Made by a program: the position numbers and the translations under genes. 64,000 bases of DNA from Arion vulgaris (taxonomy: Eukaryota; Mollusca; Gastropoda; Stylommatophora; Arionidae), in contig CM036755.1 in the NCBI GenBank assembly GCA_020796225.1, positions 86,683,303 to 86,747,302 of the forward strand, written 5' to 3'. Within the stretch, counting starts at the first letter, position 1. Every line of letters starts with the position of its first letter. Shown here piece after piece: positions 41,701 to 52,194 of this stretch. The notes under the pieces were generated by a model. That model was not told where the DNA came from. It made no database searches and worked only from the letters and a program-made list of their open reading frames with translations.

Positions 41701-44695
41701 GTTTAGTCGTTAGATCATCATCACTGCACATCAGAACTATTAGTCCATAAGTGCTTCGATCTTGTCATCAGTATGTCTCTCAGTGTAGCTTAGTTTAGTC
41801 GTTAGATCATCATCACTGCATATCAGAACTATTAGTCCATAAGTGCTTCGATCTTGTCATCAGTATGTCTCTCAGTGTAGCTTAGTTTAGTCGTTAGATC
41901 ATCATCACTGCACATCAGAACTATTAGTCCATAAGTGCTTCGATCTTGTCATCAGTATGTCTCTCAGTGTAGCTTAGTTTAGTCGTTAGATCATCATCAC
42001 TGCACATCAGAACTATTAGTCCATAAGTGATCCGATCTTCTTCTCAGTAAGTCTCTTAGTTTACTTTAGTGTAGTCGTTAGATCATTATCACTGCACATC
42101 AGAACTATTAGTCCATAAGTGCTTCGATCTTGTCATCAATATGTCTCTCAGTGTAGCTTAGTTTAGTCGTTAGATCATCATCACTGCATATCAGAACTAT
42201 TAGTCCATAAGTCCTTCGATCTTGTCATCAGTATGTCTCTCAGTGTAGCTTAGTTTAGTCGTTAGATCATCATCACTGCACATCAGAACTATTAGTCCAT
42301 AAGTGATCCGATCTTCTTCTCAGTAAGTCTCTTAGTTTACTTTAGTGTAGTCGTTAGATCATTATCACTGCACATCAGAACTATTAGTCCATAAGTGCTT
42401 CGATCTTGTCATCAATATGTCTCTCAGTGTAGCTTAGTTTAGTCGTTAGATCATCATCACTGCACATCAGAACTATTAGTCCATAAGTGCTTCGATCTTG
42501 TCATCAGTATGTCTCTCAGTGTAGCTTAGTTTAGTCGTTAGATCATCATCACTGCACATCAGAACTATTAGTCCATAAGTGCTTCGATCTTGTCATCAGT
42601 ATGTCTCTCAGTGTAGCTTAGTTTAGTCGTTAGATCATCATCACTGCACATCAGAACTATTAGTCCATAAGTGCTTCGATCTTGTCATCAGTATGTCTCT
42701 CAGTGTAGCTTAGTTTAGTCGTTAGATCATCATCACTGCACATCAGAACTATTAGTCCATAAGTGCTTCGATCTTGTCATCAGTATGTCTCTCAGTGTAG
42801 CTTAGTTTAGTCGTTAGATCATCATCACTGCACATCAGAACTATTAGTCCATAAGTGCTTCGATCTTGTCATCAGTATGTCTCTCAGTGTAGCTTAGTTT
42901 AGTCGTTAGATCATCATCACTGCACATCAGAACTATTAGTCCATAAGTGCTTCGATCTTGTCATCAGTATGTCTCTCAGTGTAGCTTAGTTTAGTCGTTA
43001 GATCATCATCACTGCACATCAGAACTATTAGTCCATAAGTGCTTCGATCTTGTCATCAGTATGTCTCTCAGTGTAGCTTAGTTTAGTCGTTAGATCATCA
43101 TCACTGCACATCAGAACTATTAGTCCATAAGTGCTTCGATCTTGTCATCAGTATGTCTCTCAGTGTAGCTTAGTTTAGTCGTTAGATCATCATCACTGCA
43201 CATCAGAACTATTAGTCCATAAGTGATCCGATCTTCTTCTCAGTAAGTCTCTCAGTGTAGCTTAGTTTAGTCGTTAGATCATCATCACTGCACATCAGAA
43301 CTATTAGTCCATAAGTGCTTCGATCTTGTCATCAGTATGTCTCTCAGTGTAGCTTAGTTTAGTCGTTAGATCATCATCACTGCACATCAGAACTATTAGT
43401 CCATAAGTGATCCGATCTTCTTCTCAGTAAGTCTCTCAGTGTAGCTTAGTTTAGTCGTTAGATCATCATCACTGCACATCAGAACTATTAGTCCATAAGT
43501 GCTTCGATCTTGTCATCAGTATGTCTCTCAGTGTAGCTTAGTTTAGTCGTTAGATCATCATCACTGCACATCAGAACTATTAGTCCATAAGTGCTTCGAT
43601 CTTGTCATCAGTATGTCTCTCAGTGTAGCTTAGTTTAGTCGTTAGATCATCATCACTGCACATCAGAACTATTAGTCCATAAGTGCTTCGATCTTGTCAT
43701 CAGTATGTCTCTCAGTGTAGCTTAGTTTAGTCGTTAGATCATCATCACTGCACATCAGAACTATTAGTCCATAAGTGCTTCGATCTTGTCATCAGTATGT
43801 CTCTCAGTGTAGCTTAGTTTAGTCGTTAGATCATCATCACTGCACATCAGAACTATTAGTCCATAAGTGCTTCGATCTTGTCATCAGTATGTCTCTCAGT
43901 GTAGCTTAGTTTAGTCGTTAGATCATCATCACTGCACATCAGAACTATTAGTCCATAAGTGCTTCGATCTTGTCATCAGTATGTCTCTCAGTGTAGCTTA
44001 GTTTAGTCGTTAGATCATCATCACTGCACATCAGAACTATTAGTCCATAAGTGCTTCGATCTTGTCATCAGTATGTCTCTCAGTGTAGCTTAGTTTAGTC
44101 GTTAGATCATCATCACTGCACATCAGAACTATTAGTCCATAAGTGCTTCGATCTTGTCATCAGTATGTCTCTCAGTGTAGCTTAGTTTAGTCGTTAGATC
44201 ATCATCACTGCACATCAGAACTATTAGTCCATAAGTGATCCGATCTTCTTCTCAGTAAGTCTCTCAGTGTAGCTTAGTTTAGTCGTTAGATCATCATCAC
44301 TGCACATCAGAACTATTAGTCCATAAGTGCTTCGATCTTGTCATCAGTATGTCTCTCAGTGTAGCTTAGTTTAGTCGTTAGATCATCATCACTGCACATC
44401 AGAACTATTAGTCCATAAGTGATCCGATCTTCTTCTCAGTAAGTCTCTCAGTGTAGCTTAGTTTAGTCGTTAGATCATCATCACTGCACATCAGAACTAT
44501 TAGTCCATAAGTGCTTCGATCTTGTCATCAGTATGTCTCTCAGTGTAGCTTAGTTTAGTCGTTAGATCATCATCACTGCACATCAGAACTATTAGTCCAT
44601 AAGTGATCCGATCTTCTTCTCAGTAAGTCTCTTAGTTTACTTTAGTGTAGTCGTCGGATCATCATCACTGTACATCAAACCAATTAGTCCATAAG
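38735..44695. repeat. 92-bp satellite, about 65 copies (6 kb)
   Basis: Main unit gtcgttagatcatcatcact, gcacatcagaactattagtc, cataagtgcttcgatcttgt, catcagtatgtctctcagtg, tagcttagttta. The first units (38735-38940) and last unit are diverged and nearer to the 15966 dimer. A second type (gtgatccgatcttcttctca) recurs from 42028 onward in regular spacing, and catatcag and gtgattcg variants recur inside, indicating higher-order repeats. No open frame. Confidence 0.98.
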
Positions 44696-44696
44696 T

Positions 44697-44865
44697 GCTC
44701 ACTTTTAGGGAATGCAAGTTAGTCAAATATTATATGGACACTTTTAGGGAATGCAAGTTAGTCAAATATTATATGGACACTTTTAGGGAATGCAAGTTAG
44801 TCAAATATTATATGGACACTTTTGGGGAATAAAATTAGTCAAATATTATATGGGCAATTTTGGGG
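44697..44865. repeat. 39-bp array, 4 copies
   Basis: Unit cacttttagggaatgcaagt, tagtcaaatattatatgga. It begins within the last 92-bp unit. Confidence 0.92.
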
Positions 44866-44997
44866 ATGTCGTTGAATACATATTCCTTTTTGTGTGAAAT
44901 GGGGAGGGGTTAAAGTTCACTTTCGGGTCATCGAAGGTTGATCAGATTGACAGCTCGTTTTAATTAAATGTGGGTAATACATTAATAATGCTGAAGA

Positions 44998-45195
44998 CAA
45001 GACACCCACACGTGAGTCTAGACCAGACACCCACAAGTGGGTCTAGACCAGACACCCACAAGTGGGTCTAGACCAGACACCGACAAGTGGGTCTAGACCA
45101 GACACCGACAAGTGGGTCTAGGCCAGACACCCACAAGTGGGTCTAGACCAGACACCGACAAGTGGGTCTAGACCAGACACCCACAAGTGGGTCTG
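44998..45195. repeat. 25-bp array of a palindromic unit, 8 copies
   Basis: Unit gacacccacaagtgggtcta gacca. cccac-aa-gtggg is self-complementary, so each unit can form a hairpin and tcta-ga adds further symmetry. Variants: accgac for accac. Confidence 0.93.
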
Positions 45196-45299
45196 AAATG
45201 GAATCCGGAAGAAAAAAGGAGTAAGGAAAGATCTCGAGAGTCATGGAGATGAATTGTGGACAGAGAACGAGACGAGACGGCAGTGACCTACTGATTCTC

Positions 45300-45705
45300 A
45301 GGTGGAAGATTTAATTGGTTGTCCACTCTTGTCGTTAAGCGTAGGGATGGGAGCTTTAATTTGCGTTCTAGGGTCAGATGAGTCGCCCTTGTTGTGTTAT
45401 CTCTGTGTTTATGTAGTGTGGTCTTGATATTGTCTATCTATCTTTTTCTTGGTTTTCCCTTAGCTCTAGTACCTGATTTCTCTTTATTGTATGCTGTTAT
45501 TGGTGGTTGGTTGTATTTCATTCTCATTAAATGTCCAAACCACTGCATTTGTTGTCTTTCGATGTATTCGGTGCATGTAGTTATGCACACTCTACTTATG
45601 ATGTCCTCATTTCGTAGTCTATCTTTCCTGGTGACCCCACTGTCTTCCTGAGCCTTCTGTGGTGTGTTGCTGTCAGAGAGCAAGTTTGGCACTGGTAACA
45701 AAGTA
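45300..45705 (-). pseudogene. LINE-N 3' end
   Basis: Minus strand: GVTRKDRLRNEDIISRVCIT then TCTEYIERQQMQWFGHLMRM, KYNQPPITAYNKEKSGTRAK, GKPRKRWIDN-type sequence, then a C-terminus as at 1-345. Here WFGH is intact. The closest match to the first 345 bp of the window. Cut near 45700 in front of SINE-A. Confidence 0.75.
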
Positions 45706-45744
45706 TTGGTAGGAAAATCCTTTTTAGGGAGTGACCTAACAGAT

Positions 45745-45965
45745 TTAAAGCCGAATTATTGACTTCATTGCACCGGGTTTTACCTCATATAGCTCGGTCC
45801 CTCTCCGCAGATATGGCACGCCAGGTGCTGAGAATATTGATCAAATGGGGACTCCAGCAGGTCACAGGTTTTTCTGGAGAAAAATAACCACTCGTAAATA
45901 GAGTGTCTTGGTCCAGATTCGAACCCGCGACTTTTGGAACGCTCAACCACTAAGCATAGTGACAT
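45745..45965 (-). mobile_element. SINE-A copy
   Basis: Minus strand: A box tgcttagtggttgagcg, B box GGTTCGAATCTGG, body ccagaaaaacctgtgacctg, gcggagagggaccgagctat, 3' end caatgaagtcaataattcgg. Confidence 0.8.
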
Positions 45966-46010
45966 AAAAAATCTCTTTGGCCTTATCGGGGATTGAACCC
46001 GGGTCTCTTA
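45966..46010 (-). mobile_element. tRNA-like SINE fragment
   Basis: Minus strand gagacccgggttcaatcccc has a B-box match (GGTTCAATCCC), then gataaggccaaagag. Similar to the B-box half at 51235-51300. Only this short part is present. Confidence 0.45.
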
Positions 46011-46318
46011 TTCTTCTTCTTTGCGATCGTTCTTTGTGGCCAATTTTAATCGCTCTTTGTGATATGTTTGATCTTTGCAAGAACGTGTATACGTTGCACA
46101 TTGGTTCGGTAGGCCCCTAAACGCATAGACTTCTACACATTTAGGACACATGCATCCTATTTCAGCCAAACCTCCTTTGTCGCCTCTTACGACATGCATG
46201 GCAGGAAACAGTGGTTCTATTCTTTACACCCCAAATTTGGGCCCCGGTAACCACTCGAGCGGAACCCGGGTCTACCGCATGGGAGACATCGTTCTAATCC
46301 ATTTGACCAGACGCTCCT
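46010..46318 (-). mobile_element. SINE-D, with tRNA-like head
   Basis: Most complete SINE-D. The minus-strand head gtctggtcaaatggattaga, then ccgggttccgctcgagtgg; then gtgtaaagaatagaaccact, catgcatgtcgtaagaggcg, ggcctaccgaaccaatgtgc, and a GAA tail (46010-46022). The CATGTCGTAAGAGGCGAC block is the most conserved part across copies. Confidence 0.7.
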
Positions 46319-47148
46319 CGACAATCTATAAGAATGGCTAAAAAGCTTCTCAACAATCTGTAAGAATGGCTAAAAAGCTTCTCAACAATCTGTAAGAATG
46401 GCTAAAAAGCTTCTCAACAATCTGTAAGAATGGCTAAAAAGCTTCTCAACAATCTGTAAGAATGGCTAAAAAGCTTCTCAACAATCTGTAAGAATGGCTA
46501 AAAAGCTTCTCAACAATCTGTAAGAATGGCTAAAAAGCTTCTCAACAATCTGTAAGAATGGCTAAAAAGCTTCTCAACAATCTGTAAGAATGGCTAAAAA
46601 GCTTCTCAACAATCTGTAAGAATGGCTAAAAAGCTTCTCAACAATCTGTAAGAATGGCTAAAAAGCTTCTCAACAATCTGTAAGAATGGCTAAAAAGCTT
46701 CTCAACAATCTGTAAGAATGGCTAAAAAGCTTCTCAACAATCTATAAGAATGGCTAAAAAGCTTCTCAACAATCTGTAAGAATGGCTAAAAAGCTTCTCA
46801 ACAATCTGTAAGAATGGCTAAAAAGCTTCTCAACAATCTGTAAGAATGGCTAAAAAGCTTCTCAACAATCTGTAAGAATGGCTAAAAAGCTTCTCAACAA
46901 TCTGTAAGAATGGCTAAAAAGCTTCTCAACAATCTGTAAGAATGGCTAAAAAGCTTCTCAACAATCTGTAAGAATGGCTAAAAAGCTTCTCAACAATCTG
47001 TAAGAATGGCTAAAAAGCTTCTCAACAATCTGTAAGAATGGCTAAAAAGCTTCTCAACAATCTGTAAGAATGGCTAAAAAGCTTCTCAACAATCTGTAAG
47101 AATGGCTAAAAAGCTTCTCAACAATCTGTAAGAATGGCTAAAAAGCTT
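46318..47148. repeat. 32-bp array, about 26 copies
   Basis: Unit cttctcaacaatctgtaaga, atggctaaaaag. Very uniform. It starts at the head of SINE-D (gctcctcgacaatctataag). Confidence 0.97.
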
Positions 47149-47224
47149 CTGGCTGGGAACGGGGAAAAAAATTATAAAAATCAATTTGAATTTCAAAATA
47201 TTTTCACCATTTTCAAAAAGATGT

Positions 47225-47345
47225 CGTGAACTGTGGGTATTTTCTAGCGAGTTTGCGCTATTTCAATGAAATTATTCTGTGTTAGAAAGAGATTGAAGCA
47301 AATATAATTATTCTTGACAGTGCAATGATCATCAGCGGCTACATA
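47225..47345 (+). mobile_element. SINE-B 3' relic
   Basis: atttcaatgaaattattctg, gttagaaagagattgaagca, agtgcaatgatcatcagc: diverged SINE-B tail. Confidence 0.5.
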
Positions 47346-47369
47346 ATTGTTTCCAGGTGGAGACACAAT

Positions 47370-47790
47370 GAATTTTATAAAGTGTAGTTGGTAGTTGACA
47401 ATACTGACATATAGATGCGAGTCATGGACTGTAAACAAACAGATAGAAAAATCTCTGGAGACCACAGAGATGTAGTTTTACAGAAGAATGCTGAGAATCC
47501 CATGGACTGCTAGAACGGCGAATGTGGAGGTGTTAAATGAAGCCAAGACACAGAGAAAAATTGATTATGAATATAAGAAAGATGCAGTCATCATTTTTCG
47601 GACACGTGTTGAGAAGGAGATGTTTAGAACACATTGTGACAACCGGTAAAATCGAAGGTAGACGAGACAAAGGAAGACAGAAAGAGGAAATTTCAGACAG
47701 CCTGACTTCATGGCACGAAAGAGCGTCAAAATATGAGATGCTAGCAAATACCAGAAGTATAGATTTGTGGAGATCCATGATCGCTCAGGC
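47370..47790 (+). pseudogene. LINE-F copy 4
   Basis: Starts with degraded ILTYRCESWTVNKQIEKSLE, then VLQKNAENPMDC, then in one frame EKLIMNIRKMQSSFFGHVL, RRRCLEHIVTTGKIEGRRDK, GRQKEEISDSLTSWHERASK, NTRSIDLWRSMIAQAL. This is the clearest LINE-F tail in the window. The first frame has stops, so not functional. Confidence 0.8.
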
Positions 47791-47809
47791 TCTCGTCCAA
47801 TATGTCTTT

Positions 47810-48205
47810 CTTCTTCTTCTTCACCATTCAACTCCTAACGGAGAACATACCTTTAATAACTTTCATCCAGCTCGTCCTCTCTCCTGTCATCCCTTCCAGT
47901 TCTGTCCATGTTTTACCTATCCTTTTAATATCAGCCTCCTCACACCGTTCCAGCACGTTCTCTCTCCTGCCATCCCTTCCAGTTCTGTCCATGTTTTACC
48001 TATCCTTTTAATATCAGCCTCCTCACACCGTTCCAGCTCGTCCTCTCTCCTGCCATCCCTTCCAGTTCTGTCCATGTTTTATCTATCCTTTTAATATCAG
48101 CCTCCTCACACCGTTCCAGCTCGTCCTCTCTCCTGCCATCCCTTCCAGTTCTTTCCATGTTTTATCTATCCTTTTAATATCAGCCTCCTCACACCGCCCT
48201 AAAAG
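47810..48205 (-). pseudogene. LINE-M 3' end with an 82-bp array
   Basis: Minus-strand segment KRIGKTWTELEGMAGE with ADIKRI, matching ADIKRTGKTWKELEIESRR near 56350-56400, is present in about four tandem copies (unit ctcgtcctctctcctgccat, cccttccagttctgtccatg, ttttacctatccttttaata, tcagcctcctcacaccgtt). The GAA-type tail is at 47808-47822. A fifth partial unit ends at 48200. Confidence 0.8.
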
Positions 48206-48945
48206 CAGTACTATAGGCACTAATGATGTTTTATAGGTCATTTTCCAGGGGCGAGGGGATGGGGTGGATTTACCCTCTCTTAGCTTAACGTATACACGCC
48301 CATGGCAATTATTATCATGGTGTTATCAATCAACAAATCAATCATTATTATAATATTATCCTCAAACCAACCCACATATTAATCGAACTTTTTATAAAAA
48401 CTGCATTTTTCTATCACGACATACATAAAGGGATGAAAGTGATTCTATGGTATCACTAATGGACTATGGTTGTGTGTGTGTGTGTGTGTGTGTGTGCACT
48501 TAACATCCAACACCATTAACCCATCAAATACATTATACTTTCAACCACACGTTTTGATTGTTATAAATTACTATTGCCCTCTTATTCCAGGTTGCATTTT
48601 TTGTTTCTGGTTTCATTGGTTTGCTGGGGTATAGAAGCTTCTTCTAAGTTGCTGGTTCGTTGATTTGGGCAGTATATAAAGGCTTTATGTTTGTGAAATT
48701 ATCCTACCCAGGGACGGTCTATTAAACACCTGGCGCTGATCTGTGGCGCCGTTTTCGCGAAATCACTAATGTTTGTTTTTTACGAGCGTACTTGCCTGTC
48801 GTTCTATATGTTTGATGAATTATGTAGTTTGTCATGCTCAATTTAACACTTGGGCGCTGGCACTTTGCTGCATTATAGTGCAATATGTGTTATTCTTTGA
48901 ACTTATCTTTTTATTTTATATTCTTTCGTTGTTTAGTTTATGGGG
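48206..48945. other. No gene; (GT)n microsatellite
   Basis: A GT dinucleotide run lies at 48469-48496. The rest is AT-rich. No repeat or coding signal recognised. Confidence 0.55.
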
Positions 48946-48947
48946 AA

Positions 48948-49612
48948 GGTTGTAAGACTTAGGAGTAGGGAGTTAGTGAGACTTAGGAGTAAGGAGTTAG
49001 TAAGACTTAGGAGTAGGGAGTAAGTGAGACTTAGGAGTAGGGAGTTAGTGAGACTTAGGAGTAGGGAGTTAGTGAGACTTAGGAGTAGGGAGTTAGTGAG
49101 ACTTAGGAGTAGGGAGTTAGTAAGACTTAGGAGTAGGGAGTTAGTGAGACTTAGGAGTAAGGAGTTAGTGAGACTTAGGAGTAGGGAGTTAGTGAGACTT
49201 AGGAGTAGGGAGTTAGTAAGACTTAGGAGTAGGGAGTTAGTGAGACTTAGGAGTAGGGAGTAAGTGAGACTTAGGAGTAGGGAGTTAGTAAGACTTAGGA
49301 GTAGGGAGTAAGTGAGACTTAGGAGTAGGGAGTTAGTGAGACTTAGGAGTAGGGAGTTAGTGAGACTTAGGAGTAGGGAGTTAGTGAGACTTAGGAGTAG
49401 GGAGTTAGTGAGACTTAGGAGTAGGGAGTTAGTGAGACTTAGGAGTAAGGAGTTAGTGAGACTTAGGAGTAGGGAGTTAGTGAGACTTAGGAGTAGGGAG
49501 TTAGTGAGACTTAGTAGAAGGGAGTTAGTGAGACTTAGGAGTAGGGAGTTAGTGAGACTTAGGAGTAGGGAGTTAGTGAGACTTAATAGTAGAGAGATGA
49601 TAAGACTTAGTC
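48948..49612. repeat. 24-bp array, about 28 copies
   Basis: Unit gtgagacttaggagtaggga gtta (8 codons, RLRSRELV). Occasional aagactt, agtaagg and gtaagtg variants. The long frames are not genes. Confidence 0.97.
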
Positions 49613-49865
49613 GTAGGAGATAAGACGTAGTTGTAGGAGATAAGACATAGTCGTGTGAGATAAAACGTTGTCGTATCAGATAAGACGTAGTTGTAGGAGA
49701 TAAGACATAGTCGTGTGAGATAAAACGTAGTCGTAGGAGATAAGACGTAGTCGTAGGAGATATGACGTGGTCGTAGGAGATAAGACATAGTCGTGTGAGA
49801 TAAAACGTAGTCGTAGGAGATAAGACGTAGTCGTAGGAGATAAGACGTAGTCGTAGGAGATAAGG
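49600..49865. repeat. 20-bp array, about 13 copies
   Basis: Unit gtcgtaggagataagacgta, with gtgtgaga and catag variants. Probably derived from the neighbouring 24-bp unit through the tagtagagagatgataagac transition near 49590. Interrupted by SINE-A at 49866. Confidence 0.92.
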
Positions 49866-50110
49866 CTGGTGGGTATCTCTGTGGCTAGGTGGTAATGTCC
49901 GTGCATTGCGAGTCGAAGGTCGTATGTTCGTGTCCAGACCACGCCGTTCTGTTCACGAGCGTATTTTTTCCAGAGACCCTAGGAATATTGCCAGAGCAAC
50001 GGAGTTCGTGCTTTGTGCAATATTCTCAGCAGCTGGCGTGAAATTTTTGCGGAGAAGGACCGAGCCATGTGGGGTATAATCCGGTGCATTAAAGACAATT
50101 TTTCAAAGAA
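49866..50110 (+). mobile_element. SINE-A copy inserted in an array
   Basis: Head gtatctctgtggctaggtgg, degenerate B box (tgttcgtgtcc), body ttccagagaccctaggaata, acggagttcgtgctttgtgc, gagaaggaccgagccatgtg, 3' end with a GAAGAAGAA run. Array sequence is on both sides. Confidence 0.85.
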
Positions 50111-50262
50111 GAAGAATAAGACGTAGTCGTAGTGAGATGATAAAATGTAGTCGTAGTGAGATGATAAAATGTAGTGATGTGAGATGATAAAATGTAGTTG
50201 TAGTGAGATGATAAAATGTAGTGATGTGAGATGATAAAATGTAGTCGTAGTGAGATGATAAA
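50111..50262. repeat. 22/24-bp array, about 7 copies
   Basis: Unit gtagtcgtagtgagatgata aaat, related to the 20-bp array on the other side of the SINE. Confidence 0.9.
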
Positions 50263-50518
50263 ATGCTTACTTTTCAGCCACTGTAAGTTTATTCCGGAGA
50301 AGGAACATTCCAAACTTGTCCGAGACTCGTGTCGGCGCTTGACAATTTGAAGTTTCTACTCTGCATTTTCCCTGACCTCGGAAAACACTGGTCTAGGGCT
50401 GCGCACAAATAATCCAGAGTCTTTGTAATCGGCGCTAGCAGCGCATCCAGTCCTACCGGGGATGTTAGTTGTTAAAAGCAACAGTACCTTACCGGTTGTC
50501 CCAGAGAAAGAAGTTTCG

Positions 50519-50875
50519 TTAGGCACCAGAACGCAACTTTAGCCTTTGCGCTCTGCCAACACTATCCAATGAATCCATCTGTGCTTGGCATCTGATACGG
50601 GGTATACTGCAATCTTCCCCTGTGTCGATACGATGCGTTATATTGCTTTCAGGGACCGTTGTCTCGTTTCCTATCGTTCTCATGAACTTTTGCTCCACAG
50701 CTGGTAATTTTAGTGTGACCACTGACTCCAGAGGAATTGTTAATCGTTCACAGACGGCTCGTATGCTGCTTTTTCTCACGTCTGAAATGCATTTGAGCAA
50801 CTTTCCCTCGTACCTCGGCCAAGAGATGCGTGCATTTTCAGGGTTTTGGACATGTGTTACTTTTTTCTGATTGTA
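50519..50875 (-). CDS. Unrecognised open frame, possible exon or relic
   Basis: Open for at least 93 codons on the minus strand (stop at 50519), with an in-frame extension upstream of the Met through ARISWPRYEGKL. It does not match any repeat in the window, is not low-complexity, and has mixed composition (SIRAVCERLTIPLESVVTLK). I recognise no domain. There are no Cys/His clusters, signal peptide or membrane segment. It could be an exon, a piece of an older element, or chance. Low confidence. Confidence 0.2.
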   Translation of the reverse strand, partial: YNQKKVTHVQNPENARISWPRYEGKLLKCISDVRKSSIRAVCERLTIPLESVVTLKLPAVEQKFMRTIGNETTVPESNITHRIDTGEDCSIPRIRCQAQMDSLDSVGRAQRLKLRSGA

Positions 50876-50879
50876 CTAC

Positions 50880-51130
50880 TACCACTACCTGTCGCTCTTC
50901 CTCGATCCCTACCCTCATAACGTGACAGGATCCTCTATCTATTTCCAGGGTCACCACGTGGAGGTGGGGTAAGATATGTATTAGTGTCAGCTCACTACTC
51001 TTGACGGACGTTGTCCCTATGCACCTTTGACCCCAAAATATATATAAATTGCTTCCAATTAACAAATGTTACCAAACTTGCGATCGGACCACAATTTAGA
51101 AATAGATAGCTTTGCTGCAGATGAAACTTG
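50880..51130. other. No recognised feature
   Basis: No coding or repeat signal that I can support. Confidence 0.5.
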
Positions 51131-51137
51131 TGGAATT

Positions 51138-51300
51138 TAATGTGGTCGAGTGGCTAGTGCAGTCGCCACGAAACTGTGCAGTTTAGGTTTCTTGTTCATT
51201 ACGTACTCGACAGAACAAAAGTCCTTGACTTTAGTCGGGGATTGAACCGGTCTCCGAATGAGAGCTCATGCTCTAATCCATTCTGCGAAATGCTTCACAA
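51138..51300. mobile_element. tRNA-like SINE fragments, both orientations
   Basis: Plus strand at 51143-51195: gtggtcgagtggctagtgca (A-box-like), then gtttaggtttc. Minus strand at 51235-51300: cgcagaatggattagagcat, then gaccggttcaatccccgact (B box GGTTCAATCCC). Two tRNA-derived heads facing each other, probably SINE relics. Confidence 0.45.
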
Positions 51301-51845
51301 TTAAATATCTTCTTCAACTTTCAACTCCCAACGGTGCACAGGTCTTCAACAAACGTCTTCCAGTTTTTCCTCTCTCTTGCCATCCCTTCCAATTTTGCCA
51401 TATCTTACCTATCCTTTTAATATCAGTCTCCAGTTCTCTTCTAAAGATATTTATAGCCCTTCTCCTACTCTGTTTTGCAATGTTCCGGTCGGTTTTTCTC
51501 ACTGTGTGTCCTATCCATTGCCAGCGTCTCTTCCTTAGCTCTTTCTCTACTGGTATATGCTTAGTTCTTTCTCCGTTCAGAAAGCAATGACAAACTACTG
51601 AACGTATAAGTGGTGCCTAGAAAATAGAGGACTCGTTTACTGTTGTTGATGGCTACGTCCCATAAAAAAGGATATACAAGGATTTTCATATCATTTCTTT
51701 CTCTGGGTTCATTGCTCGTAACCTTATCATACCATCTCAGTCCCTCTATTCTAAGTAAACATATATATACGAAATTCTGTAGTTTTCTGGTGATTCCTTT
51801 TGTTATCTTCCTTGTTTTCAAGTCATAGAACAGCGCTGACTTCAC
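51300..51845 (-). pseudogene. LINE-M copy, split by SINE-C
   Basis: The minus strand reads LLRIEGLRWYDKVTSNEPRE (51700-51770), is interrupted by SINE-C, then continues with ELRKRRWQW-type sequence, MRKTDRNIAKQSRRRAINIF, RRELETDIKRIGKIWQNWKG, LLKTCAPLGVES at about 51320. The single-copy arrangement shows what the arrays at 14065 and 54540 were made from. Confidence 0.75.
51572..51694 (+). mobile_element. SINE-C 3' part inserted in LINE-M
   Basis: cgttcagaaagcaatgacaa, actactgaacgtataagtgg, gatggctacgtcccataaaa. Flanked by ttctttctc (near 51563-51571 and again near 51695-51703), a probable target duplication of a 5'-truncated SINE. Confidence 0.75.
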
Positions 51846-52190
51846 ATTTGATTGAAAGATACAATTGAATATCCGACCCTGTTAAAAAAACACATCAAAT
51901 ATATGTCCTCTGGATTCCAGTATGTCTGTAATTCTCCAGACTGTTATCAGACTACCAGTTTCCTTACTGAAATCGTACACTACAGGAGACATCCAGAACG
52001 AAATTGTTTGAAGAAAATCAATGACGCCTGTAACAAATGGCATTGGTAACATAGACAATTTCATAACTCTATTCACTTAACTCAGAAGGAAATAGTAAAA
52101 GTGATATTTTTGGTGTTCCATAAATATGTCACACGACTAAAGTAATCAATATGGTTGTTGAATTTGGTTAGTGTTGAAATAGTTACATAG
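51846..52190. other. No recognised feature
   Basis: A 65-codon frame at 51852-52049 contains CNSPDC and HYRRHPERN but matches nothing I know; too short to support. Confidence 0.4.
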
Positions 52191-52194
52191 TATG

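Noticed and set aside
38735..44695. CRISPR-like array
   Set aside because: Units are contiguous with no distinct spacers, the period is 92 bp, and the setting is an animal genome.
47537..48094. A single 185-codon gene
   Set aside because: The first part is the LINE-F tail; the second is antisense read-through of LINE-M.
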